Below are positions 43,390 to 51,347 of a DNA stretch of 64,000 nucleotides, one piece after another. The translations under genes were made by a program, and so were the position numbers. Origin of the DNA: JAYOFM01 sp038117225 (GTDB taxonomy: Bacteria; Pseudomonadota; Alphaproteobacteria; Rhodospirillales; Casp-alpha2); the NCBI GenBank assembly GCA_038117225.1, contig JAYOFM010000003.1, positions 1-64,000 of the forward strand, read 5' to 3'. The number at the start of each line of letters is the position of its first letter. The stretch's first letter is position 1. The notes below the pieces were generated by a model that worked only from the letters and a program-made list of their open reading frames with translations, searched no databases and was not told where the DNA came from.

Positions 43390-43513
43390 GGGCGTGTCCT
43401 TTTCAGCAAGGGCGTTGGCGCCATAATAACCCCGCGATGAGGCCAAAGTCTGGCCTATCGCCGCCGGGTGACGTATCTTCGCGCCATTCACGCGCCCCGA
43501 CTTCGGAGCCCTC

Positions 43514-44356
43514 ATGGCCCTCGCGACGCATACACCGCAGAACACGCCCGGAGGCGCCATGCCCCCACACGCCTTCGATACGGCCGACCATTTTGTCGCC
43601 TGCTCGCGGCTCGGGCGCTATCTGACCGTAATGGACGGTAGCCGCTTCGTTATTACCGACGACTTCCGCGACCAATCCATGGGGGGCTCCGAAGGGGCGG
43701 CGATCGCCTCAATTTTCTCCAAGGATCATCTGGTCGCCCAGGCGGCGCTGCTGCCGCTCGGTCGCGACGCGTTGAACAGCAAGAAGTTCAACAAGTTCGA
43801 GCGCCTGTTCGATCTGGTCGAGCAGCAGGCCTTTGCGCCCGAGGTCAAGGCCAATGCCCGGTATATCCTCGAGCATGGATTCCGCGAAGCCGAGATTCGT
43901 GCCCTGGAAGCCGATCTCGGCGATAAGCTGAGCCCGGCCCGGCTGCGCTATCGCGCTTTCTTGGGTGTCGTTAAACAGCTGATGGAAGGGCGCATCAGCG
44001 CGCCCGCGTTCCTTGAGGAATTCCGCGAATTCACGCGAGCTGTCGCCGGCAAGCTCGACTTCGGCATTTACAGTTTTTCGCTCGATCGGGTGTTCGGTAA
44101 CAACAGCATCCCGATGAAGGTGAAGAAGCTGATGGCGGTGGAATTGATCCGCTTTCCAGCGCTGATCCGGCGTGAATTGATCACCAACCTGCTGGCCTTT
44201 CCCGGCCAGGCGCACGAACTGGTCAGTTTCGTGAAGGGCTTGGTGATGGCCGAGTTGGATCCCGCCGTGGTCGTCGAAATCGAATTGCTGGAAACCTTCA
44301 AGCGCAATCGCATGTCGATGCAGGATATCGAACGGACGCTGGCCAACCGGATCTAG
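43514..44356 (+). CDS. Unknown all-helical protein
   Basis: The 280-residue product is not recognised. It begins with a short unstructured leader, then a mixed part to about residue 70, followed by a long helical part with LVEQQAFAPEVKANARYILE, VKKLMAVELIRFPALIRREL and FKRNRMSMQDIERTLANRI. No membrane helix, signal peptide or catalytic motif is visible. Start at ATG 43514 has CGGAG 5 bases upstream; ATG 43559 with GGAGG 4 bases upstream is an alternative. It is convergent with the TPR-methyltransferase gene. Confidence 0.65.
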   Translation: MALATHTPQNTPGGAMPPHAFDTADHFVACSRLGRYLTVMDGSRFVITDDFRDQSMGGSEGAAIASIFSKDHLVAQAALLPLGRDALNSKKFNKFERLFDLVEQQAFAPEVKANARYILEHGFREAEIRALEADLGDKLSPARLRYRAFLGVVKQLMEGRISAPAFLEEFREFTRAVAGKLDFGIYSFSLDRVFGNNSIPMKVKKLMAVELIRFPALIRRELITNLLAFPGQAHELVSFVKGLVMAELDPAVVVEIELLETFKRNRMSMQDIERTLANRI

Positions 44357-44375
44357 CGCCGGCCGCCGCTTTTTC

Positions 44376-46322
44376 TTAATCCTCTTTCTGGCACCAGAAC
44401 ACGTAGCCCTCGACGGCGTCCGGGTGCGCTTGTTCGAAGGCGTCCCAGTTGTCGAGGTTGGTCATCGTCGGATCGTCCGGATGGTCGGCCCGGTAGCGCG
44501 CCATGGCATCGACCGCGCCCAGTTCCTCGAAACCGAGGAACCGCAGACCCAATGCCGCCATCTCCTCTTTCAGGCGCAGCGGCGTATAGCGCTCCTCCTG
44601 CACATGAAACAGCAGATCACGGGCCATGCTGACGGAATAAAAGTCCCGAGCCCGCAGGATGCTGGTGAAGTCGCCATCGGCGGGCGGATCGTCGATCAGG
44701 CGGCGGCGAAAGCGCCGGATGTCATCGGGCGTCGATCCGATGGCTTCGTCGGCGATGATGTCGCGGCAGCGAACGATGCCGTGGCGGCCGCGCTCGCTGT
44801 AGAGACCGAGGCGCATGACGCCGCCGGGACGGAGCAAACTGGTTATAACCCGCCAACCCTCGATGGGGTGTTTCATGTGGTGCAGCACGCCGATGGATTC
44901 GATCATCTCGAACCGACGCTCGAGGGCGCCGAGCGCCAGGATGTCGCCATGGCGGAATTCGATGTTGGTGATGCCGTGGGCCGCAGCCATGCGCGCGCCG
45001 TAGGCGAGGCTCGAGAGAGACAGATCAACCGCCAGAATCCAAGCGTCCGGTTGGCGCAATGCGACCTGGATCGGGTGGCGGCCGGTACCGGCGCCGGCAA
45101 CCAGGATATCGTATCCGCCCTGCAGGAATGCCGGCGGCGTGGCATGGGGGAACAAGCGACGGATCTTCGGAATCACCGGTTCCGGCCCCCAACGGGGTAT
45201 GTGGCGCCAGCGTGGGTAGGGGTTTTCCTCGTACTGCTGGCGCACCGCCATTGAGGTCACGTCGTCGATGTCGGTCAACGGCTCTATGGTCGGCTTCAGC
45301 GCTTCTTCCTCGCGTGAATCGGCGATGGTCAGGCGCGCCAGGGCGTCGAGGCGGGGATCGCGTCCACCGGCATGCAGTATGGCATCGGCGCAATCGAGTT
45401 CGCCGAGCGGCCGGTACATGGCGATGCGTAGCAGATCTTCGGTATCCGACAAACTGACGGCGTCCGACAGCGTCGAGAGACGCGCCGCCTCGGCCTCATC
45501 CATTGACATCACGTATTCGTTGACGAAGCCCTGTTGCGCCAGGGCGGCGGCGAGATCGAGAGCGGCGCCGTCGATGCGCTCGGCCAGCAGCATCTGGCGG
45601 CGGATGCTGGCTAGCGCCCGTTCCAGGTCCAGTTCGATATTGAGACAGCTTTCCAGATAGCGGATCAGCAGCGCGTCGGAGCCAAGAGTATCCAGGTCCC
45701 AATCATCGCGCGTGGCGCTTTCGGGCGTGATCGCGAGCTTGAATTTCAGCTGCAAGGCGATGGCTGGGGCCAGTTCCTCGTGCGCCGCGTGCGGCGAGGC
45801 CAGGCAACGCAGGAACGCGGCTTCCAGCTCCGGCCGGTATTCACGCGCCCGCACCTGGGCCAGCACGGAGACCAATCCCCGGTGGGCGCCGATATGCGCC
45901 GGATCCAACGCCGTCGCCCGCATGAAGCTGTCGAGGGCGTCCAGGACCTCGCCCTTGGCCTGCAAGGCGAAACCCAAGTTACCGTGAGCGACCGCGTAGT
46001 TGGCATCGAGACGGATGGCGGCGCGATAGGCGCCCTCGGCGCCGGCGGTGTCGCCGGCCGCTTCCAGCACGACGCCGCGATTGAGCTGAAACGCGGCGAC
46101 ATCCGGCGCCGAGCGGCAGGCTTGGTCCAAGAACGGCAGGCCGTTGGAGGATTGCCCCGCCTGGTGCATCAGCAGGCCCATCAGGAAATTGGCGCCGGCG
46201 TGATGCGGCTGCGCGTCGAGGACGTTCGCCAGGATCGGTTCGGCATCGGCGAGGGCGCCCTGCTGGATCAGCTTTTGCGCGTGGGTCAGCGCTTGTTCAA
46301 GGCCGGCGCCCGCGTCGCTCAC
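44376..46322 (-). CDS. TPR-repeat protein fused to a class I methyltransferase
   Basis: The 648-residue product has TPR repeats over about residues 5-140 (for example AEGAYRAAIRLDANYAVAHG and LDSFMRATALDPAH) and a SAM-dependent methyltransferase domain from about 400, with the SAM motif LVAGAGTGRHPIQVA and the downstream HGDILALG and GVLHHM. The middle is unrecognised. The GTG start at 46322 lies 4 bases after purK, so it is likely part of the purE-purK unit. The methylated target is not known; TPR fusions of this kind are common in Rhodospirillales. Confidence 0.87.
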   Translation of the reverse strand: MSDAGAGLEQALTHAQKLIQQGALADAEPILANVLDAQPHHAGANFLMGLLMHQAGQSSNGLPFLDQACRSAPDVAAFQLNRGVVLEAAGDTAGAEGAYRAAIRLDANYAVAHGNLGFALQAKGEVLDALDSFMRATALDPAHIGAHRGLVSVLAQVRAREYRPELEAAFLRCLASPHAAHEELAPAIALQLKFKLAITPESATRDDWDLDTLGSDALLIRYLESCLNIELDLERALASIRRQMLLAERIDGAALDLAAALAQQGFVNEYVMSMDEAEAARLSTLSDAVSLSDTEDLLRIAMYRPLGELDCADAILHAGGRDPRLDALARLTIADSREEEALKPTIEPLTDIDDVTSMAVRQQYEENPYPRWRHIPRWGPEPVIPKIRRLFPHATPPAFLQGGYDILVAGAGTGRHPIQVALRQPDAWILAVDLSLSSLAYGARMAAAHGITNIEFRHGDILALGALERRFEMIESIGVLHHMKHPIEGWRVITSLLRPGGVMRLGLYSERGRHGIVRCRDIIADEAIGSTPDDIRRFRRRLIDDPPADGDFTSILRARDFYSVSMARDLLFHVQEERYTPLRLKEEMAALGLRFLGFEELGAVDAMARYRADHPDDPTMTNLDNWDAFEQAHPDAVEGYVFWCQKED

Positions 46323-46326
46323 GGAG

Positions 46327-47436
46327 TTACGTCCGCGCCGATTTGCCGTGGAGCGAGCCGATCGGATAGAGCCGCGTCACGTGACCCATCTTGCGGCCCT
46401 CGCGGGCTTCGCGCTTGCCATATAGATGCAGGCGGGCACCTGGTTCCGCCAGCAAGTCGGGCCAGGCGTCGACGGATGAGCCGAGCAAATTCTTCATCAC
46501 CGCGTCGTGGTGCAGATCGACGGCGCCCAGCGGCAGGCCGCAGACGGCGCGCACGAACTGCTCGAACTGGCTGGTGGCGCAGGCGTCGATGGTCCAATGG
46601 CCGGAATTGTGCGGCCGGGGAGCGATTTCGTTGACCAATAACTTGCCGCCGCGGGTAATGAACATCTCGACCGCCAACAGCCCGACCAGATCCATCGCTT
46701 CGGCGATGGCGCGGGCGATGTCCTCGGCTTCCATTGCCATGGCATCGGGCATTTGTGCTGGCGCGATGGTGATGTCGAGGATGTGGTTTTCGTGTTGGTT
46801 CTCGACCGGCGGGTAGGCCATCCATCCACCCCCCGGCGCACGCGCCACGATGACGGAAACTTCCCGCTCCAGATCGACGAAGGCTTCCAGGATGCCGACC
46901 TCGGCGCCCATGGCAGCCCAGGCGGCGGCGTAATCGCAATCGGGCGCGATCAGCACCTGGCCCTTTCCGTCGTAGCCCATGCGCGCGGTTTTGAGCACGG
47001 CGGGCGCGCCAATCTCGGCAACGGCGGCTTCCAGTTCGTCTGCCGTGGTGACCCGCCGGTAGGGTGTTGTTGGCGCGATTCGGTTGATGAAATCTTTTTC
47101 TTCTAATCGGTCCTGGGCAATGGCGAGACACTGCCAACCCGGCCGTACCACCGCGCGTTCGGCTAGAAGTTGCACCGATTCGTGCGGAATATTCTCGAAC
47201 TCGAAGGTGACCACATCGCAGGCGTCGCCGAATCGAACCAGGGAGTCATGATCGTCATAGGCGGCCACCGTGACCGCCGCCGCCACCTGGGCGGCGGGGC
47301 TGTCCACTTCCGGCGTGTAGATGTGGCTGCGATAGCCGATGCGCGCTGCCGCCATCGCCGTCATGCGGCCGAGCTGACCGCCGCCGATGATGCCGAGGGT
47401 GCTGCCGGGCGGCAGCGGATGTATCGGGTTCGCCAT
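46327..47436 (-). CDS. purK: N5-carboxyaminoimidazole ribonucleotide synthase
   Basis: PurK uses ATP and bicarbonate to carboxylate AIR in purine synthesis. The 369-residue ATP-grasp protein has LGIIGGGQLGRM at the N-terminus, CDVVTFEFENIP, the ATP-binding PAVLKTARMGYDGKGQ and the NEIAPRPHNSGHWTIDACATSQFEQ signature, of which NEIAPRPHNSGHW is the mark. It lies 11 bases downstream of purE. Confidence 0.97.
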   Translation of the reverse strand: MANPIHPLPPGSTLGIIGGGQLGRMTAMAAARIGYRSHIYTPEVDSPAAQVAAAVTVAAYDDHDSLVRFGDACDVVTFEFENIPHESVQLLAERAVVRPGWQCLAIAQDRLEEKDFINRIAPTTPYRRVTTADELEAAVAEIGAPAVLKTARMGYDGKGQVLIAPDCDYAAAWAAMGAEVGILEAFVDLEREVSVIVARAPGGGWMAYPPVENQHENHILDITIAPAQMPDAMAMEAEDIARAIAEAMDLVGLLAVEMFITRGGKLLVNEIAPRPHNSGHWTIDACATSQFEQFVRAVCGLPLGAVDLHHDAVMKNLLGSSVDAWPDLLAEPGARLHLYGKREAREGRKMGHVTRLYPIGSLHGKSART

Positions 47437-47447
47437 CCCGGGCTTTC

Positions 47448-47948
47448 TCAGACGTCGTCCGTCGGCTCGATGGCAACGCCATCGGTCTGGTGTTGACGCC
47501 AGGCGTCGAGCGCCTGGGCCACCGCGTCATCCATCAGGGCGACGACGGCCGCCGCCAACAGCGCGGCGTTGATGGCGCCGGGCTTGCCAATGGCCAGGGT
47601 GCCAACGGGCACGCCGCCCGGCATCTGGACGATGGACAGCAGGCTGTCCATGCCCTTCAGCGCCTTGCTTTCGATCGGTACGCCGAACACCGGCAGCGGT
47701 GTCATGGCGGCCGCCATGCCGGGCAGGTGCGCGGCGCCACCGGCGGCGGCGATGATGACCCTAAGGCCCCGGTCGCGGGCCTCGGCGGCATAGGCGTACA
47801 GCCGGTCCGGCGTGCGATGGGCGGACACGATTCGCGTCTCGCAGGCGATGCCAAGATTATCAAGGGTGTCCGCGGCATGTTTCATGGTCGACCAGTCCGA
47901 CTGGCTGCCCATGATAATTCCGACAACGGGTGCTTCCCGGGAGGTCAT
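47448..47948 (-). CDS. purE: N5-CAIR mutase, class I
   Basis: PurE converts N5-CAIR to CAIR. The 166-residue product shows VGIIMGSQSDWSTMKHA at the N-terminus, SAHRTPDRLYAYA, and the AAGGAAHLPGMAAAMTPLPV and VQMPGGVPVGTLAIGK loops of class I enzymes. It heads the purE-purK-methyltransferase unit on the minus strand and is divergent from the GGDEF-like gene. Confidence 0.98.
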   Translation of the reverse strand: MTSREAPVVGIIMGSQSDWSTMKHAADTLDNLGIACETRIVSAHRTPDRLYAYAAEARDRGLRVIIAAAGGAAHLPGMAAAMTPLPVFGVPIESKALKGMDSLLSIVQMPGGVPVGTLAIGKPGAINAALLAAAVVALMDDAVAQALDAWRQHQTDGVAIEPTDDV

Positions 47949-48106
47949 GTCTCAGGGTTCCGTTCCATCCGGCGACGGGAAGCGCGGCATTATAGGCGGC
48001 GGCGGTCACCACGCAAGCGTCCTGCACGATATTGTCAACGGCGCGTTAACCATAAGTCTGCTAGAATGGGTAATGAAGCTTGGTCCTCATCAAATGAGGC
48101 GGCAAC

Positions 48107-48829
48107 ATGGACGTCACGAAACCCAGCGCCATCGCGCCTGTCGGTCAAGGCGGCCGGCAGACTCCGCGACATCCACACGACGACGCGGACGAGGATTCCG
48201 ATCGCGACGACGGTGACCGCCTATGGAACGATGATGAGGCGGTTGAGATCGACGGTTTCGCTGCGGTGATGACGCCTGAACTGCAGGAAGCCTTCGAGGA
48301 ATTGTCATCGCAATTGGAGCCGCTACGCCATCGATTACAGGCAGCCGAGGCGGATGTTCATCATTACAAACAACTGGCCGGTGAGCACGACTTCTTATCA
48401 ATTCCAAATCGGCGTGAGTTCATGCGCGAACTGAACCATGTGCTGGAACACATGGCGGATTTATCGACGCCGCCGAGTTTGGTCATTCTGCATGTGGGTG
48501 CCACTGACGCCGTGCGATTGCGCCATGGCCGCGCCGTTCTTGACCAAGTGTTAGCCAGCGTCGCCGCCAATCTCGGGGCAGCGCTGCATCCAACGGATGT
48601 TCTGGGAAGTCTTGGCGGCGGCGATTTCGCCGCGATCTTGCTGATCGGTGACCCGGCGACGGCGGCTGGTAAGGCGGCGGTATTGGCGGACGCGGTGACA
48701 ACGGCATCCTATCCCGTCGCCGGCGGCACGGTCCCGTTGACCGCCCGAGTCGGTGTTGCCGTCCTGACCTCGAATATGACAGGGGCGGCGGCGATCGCGG
48801 CGGCCGACGCGGATCTGCTCAGGCGATAA
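48107..48829 (+). CDS. Degenerate GGDEF-domain protein
   Basis: The 240-residue product has an acidic N-terminal leader, a coiled-coil stretch (about 55-90), and then a GGDEF-type fold. EHDFLSIPNRREFMREL corresponds to the usual HDxLTGLPNRxxF start, and LGSLGGGDFAAILLIG to the active-site strand. The signature is GGGDF at 170-174 instead of GG(D/E)EF, so the metal/acid residues are changed and cyclase activity is doubtful. It may be a c-di-GMP/GTP sensor. Its 3' end overlaps the DUF465 gene by 11 bases. Confidence 0.8.
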   Translation: MDVTKPSAIAPVGQGGRQTPRHPHDDADEDSDRDDGDRLWNDDEAVEIDGFAAVMTPELQEAFEELSSQLEPLRHRLQAAEADVHHYKQLAGEHDFLSIPNRREFMRELNHVLEHMADLSTPPSLVILHVGATDAVRLRHGRAVLDQVLASVAANLGAALHPTDVLGSLGGGDFAAILLIGDPATAAGKAAVLADAVTTASYPVAGGTVPLTARVGVAVLTSNMTGAAAIAAADADLLRR

Positions 48830-49019
48830 TGTCCGGGACGATGCCGCTCTCCATGCGCGCGATCTGATCCTTAAGGATGAGCTTGCGTTTCTTCAGGCGC
48901 TGAATCTGTACCTGATCGAAAGGCCGACTTGCGGTCAAATGAGCGATGACATCGTCCAAATCACGATGTTCCACCTTCAAGTCCTCGATGTCGCGCCGCA
49001 GTAACTCGTCTTCGTTCAT
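48819..49019 (-). CDS. YdcH/DUF465 family small protein
   Basis: The 66-residue product is a short two-helix protein (EDLKVEHRDLDDVIAHLT and QIQRLKKRKLILKDQIARME) with the DUF465 marks, including the conserved RLKKRKLxLKDxI segment. The role is unknown; such proteins are abundant and often found with cell envelope genes. It is convergent with the GGDEF gene and divergent from a second DUF465 gene 184 bases away. Confidence 0.9.
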   Translation of the reverse strand: MNEDELLRRDIEDLKVEHRDLDDVIAHLTASRPFDQVQIQRLKKRKLILKDQIARMESGIVPDIIA

Positions 49020-49203
49020 TGACTATCCATCAGGTTGCGGCGCGCATTATATCAGAGTGTGCCGGCTTGAGGTAGAAAGCGCGTATCGCCGGGATTGATA
49101 TCTGAAAAATCCGCTTTGCACCTGTATTTTTTCACACAGTTTCGCTACACTTCGAGATGAGGGAACACTTGGACCCATTACCCCAGCGAAAGGAGGTGCG
49201 CGT

Positions 49204-49371
49204 ATGAGCAAGGATGATAGGGTATCTTCATTGAAGGCCAAGCACGCGGAACTCGAGGCCGCGATCGACGAAGAAACTGCCCGGCCCCATCCAGACGACG
49301 TAGAAATCGCGCAATTGAAAAAACAGAAACTCGCCATCAAGGACGAGATCGCCGATATCGTCGCCGTTTGA
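49204..49371 (+). CDS. Second YdcH/DUF465-like small protein (55 aa)
   Basis: This short gene encodes MSKDDRVSSLKAKHAELE followed by a charged linker and a second helix QLKKQKLAIKDEIADIV, i.e. the same two-helix plan and the LKKQKLxIKDEI motif as DUF465. A very strong ribosome-binding site AAAGGAGGTG lies at 49189-49198, 5 bases before the ATG, and a rho-independent terminator follows. These give high expression potential. It is divergent from the first DUF465 gene. Confidence 0.88.
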   Translation: MSKDDRVSSLKAKHAELEAAIDEETARPHPDDVEIAQLKKQKLAIKDEIADIVAV

Positions 49372-49485
49372 CGCGAACGAGAATTTGGGCGAGACGCCCA
49401 ACCCCCGACTGGCGCAATGAACACGCACCCGGCGCCGTCGGGGCGCAGTCGAGATCAGCTTAACGACCAATCGAGACGGTTTTTC

Positions 49486-49522
49486 ACCGTCCCCGTGGCC
49501 GCGGGGGCGGTTTATATTTTTT
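49486..49522 (+). terminator. Rho-independent terminator after the second DUF465 gene
   Basis: ACCGTCCCC at 49486-49494 pairs with GGGGGCGGT at 49503-49511 (one G-T wobble) and is followed by TTATATTTTTT. A smaller stem ACGGT-TTTTC-ACCGT lies just upstream (49476-49490). It also lies 27 bases before the 3' end of the convergent ligase gene. Confidence 0.8.
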
Positions 49523-49548
49523 GGCGGCGTTGCAACGCACGCCGTTGA

Positions 49549-51183
49549 TCAGCTATCGCGGGCTCTCTCGCGTAGCAGAAATTTCTGAATCTTACCCGTG
49601 GACGTCTTCGGCAACGGGCCGAAAACGATATGCCGCGGGCATTTGAAGTGCGCCATGTTATCGCGGCTGAATTTGATCAGCTCTTCCGCCGTCACGTTCC
49701 CGGCGTCATCCTTCAACTCGACGAAAGCGCACGGCGTCTCGCCCCATTTGTCATCCGGTTTGGCGACGACGGCCACGGCGAGAACCGCCGGGTGGTTATA
49801 GAGCACGCCCTCGACCTCGATCGACGAGATGTTCTCGCCGCCGGAGATAATGATGTCTTTCGAACGATCGCGCAGTTGCAGGTAGCCGTCGGGCTGCATG
49901 ACCCCGAGATCGCCGGAATGGAACCAGCCGTCGGCGAGGCTTTCCGCCGTCGTCTTGGCGTTCTTCAGATAGCCCTTCATGACGATGTTGCCGCGGAACA
50001 TGACTTCGCCCATGGTTTCGCCGTCGGCGGGGACCGGCTGCATGGTCTCGGGATCGATCACCGCCAGATCCTCAAGCGCATGGTACTTGACCCCCTGGCG
50101 TGATTTCAGCACCGCCTGCTCGTCGATCGGCCGTTCGTCCCACGCATCGTGCCAGGCACACAGGACGGCGGGGCCGTAGGTTTCGGTCAGGCCATAGGCA
50201 TGGGTGACGATGAAACCCTCGCGCTGCATGCCGGCCAGGGTCGACGCCGGCGGTGGCGCGGCGGCGGTCATCACGTTGACTGGATGATCGAACGGCCGGC
50301 GTTCCTCCTCGTTGGCGTTGATCAGGAAATTGAGCACGATCGGCGCGCCGCAGAAGTGGGTCACTTTCTGTTCGTCGATGGCGGCGAAGATGGCGGCGGC
50401 ATTGACCCGTCGCAGGCAGACGTTGACGCCGGCCAGCGCGGCCACCGTCCATGGGAAACACCAGCCGTTGCAATGGAACATGGGCAGCGTCCACAGATAG
50501 ACCGGATGATGCGCCATGTTCCAGCCGATGGCGTTGGATTGGGCGTTCAGGTAGGCGCCGCGATGGTGATAGACAACGCCCTTTGGGTCACCGGTGGTTC
50601 CGGAGGTATAGTTGAGCGAAATGGCGCGCCATTCGTTGTCCGGCAGCGACCAGGAAAATTCCGGGTCACCGGTCGCCAGAAAGGCCTCGTAATCCATCTC
50701 TCCAAGCAGTTCGCCGGGGCCATCGTATTCGGTATCGTCAATGTCGATGACGAGGATGTCGTGGCCGAGGCCCTCCAACGCCGCCGCGACGGTGCTTGAA
50801 AATTCCCGGTCGGTGAGTAGCGCCTTGGCTTCGCCGTGTTGCAGGCAGAAGCGGATGATGCCCGCGTCGAGCCGCGTGTTCAGCGTGTTGATCACCGCGC
50901 CAGCCATGCCGACACCGAAACTGGCTTCGTAGATTTCCGGGGTATTGGCGGCCATCACGGCCACGGTGTCGTTGCGGCCGATGCCGCGTCGGCTAAGCGC
51001 GCTGGCGAGTTGGCGGCAGCGGGCATAAGTCTCGGCCCAGGTATAGCGACGCGCGCCGTGAACGACCGACGGGTGATCGGGGTATACCGCCGCCGTACGG
51101 CGAATGTAGCTCAGCGGCGACAGCGGCGTATAATTTGCCGCCATTTGATCCAGGTCACGGTCATAGATCGATGGTGTGGCCAT
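49549..51183 (-). CDS. AMP-forming acyl-CoA ligase, DmdB-like/medium-chain type
   Basis: The 544-residue product is an acyl-adenylate ligase of the group that includes AlkK-type medium-chain ligases and DmdB (methylmercaptopropionate-CoA ligase). It has the P-loop LNYTSGTTGDPKGVVYHHRG, here LNYTSGTTGDPKGVV, the LPMFHCNGWCFPW mark of this group, the adenylate motif HAYGLTETYGP, the GWFHSGDLG segment and a C-terminal PKTSTGKIQK with the catalytic Lys. ATG 51183 has GGGGAG upstream; a TTG six codons earlier is rejected. Substrate is unknown. Confidence 0.9.
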   Translation of the reverse strand: MATPSIYDRDLDQMAANYTPLSPLSYIRRTAAVYPDHPSVVHGARRYTWAETYARCRQLASALSRRGIGRNDTVAVMAANTPEIYEASFGVGMAGAVINTLNTRLDAGIIRFCLQHGEAKALLTDREFSSTVAAALEGLGHDILVIDIDDTEYDGPGELLGEMDYEAFLATGDPEFSWSLPDNEWRAISLNYTSGTTGDPKGVVYHHRGAYLNAQSNAIGWNMAHHPVYLWTLPMFHCNGWCFPWTVAALAGVNVCLRRVNAAAIFAAIDEQKVTHFCGAPIVLNFLINANEEERRPFDHPVNVMTAAAPPPASTLAGMQREGFIVTHAYGLTETYGPAVLCAWHDAWDERPIDEQAVLKSRQGVKYHALEDLAVIDPETMQPVPADGETMGEVMFRGNIVMKGYLKNAKTTAESLADGWFHSGDLGVMQPDGYLQLRDRSKDIIISGGENISSIEVEGVLYNHPAVLAVAVVAKPDDKWGETPCAFVELKDDAGNVTAEELIKFSRDNMAHFKCPRHIVFGPLPKTSTGKIQKFLLRERARDS

Positions 51184-51347
51184 CTTGGCGATGCTCCCCA
51201 ACTGCCGCGAGCCTTGTTGATTACTCGATTTTAGGCCCGCTTATCGGCGAGATTGCCATATCTGGACCCGATTGCAAGGCAGCGGGAATTGACGCACACT
51301 CCCGCGTGAAACAGACCGCGCAGCCAGGCAGAAGAAGAGATATTATC

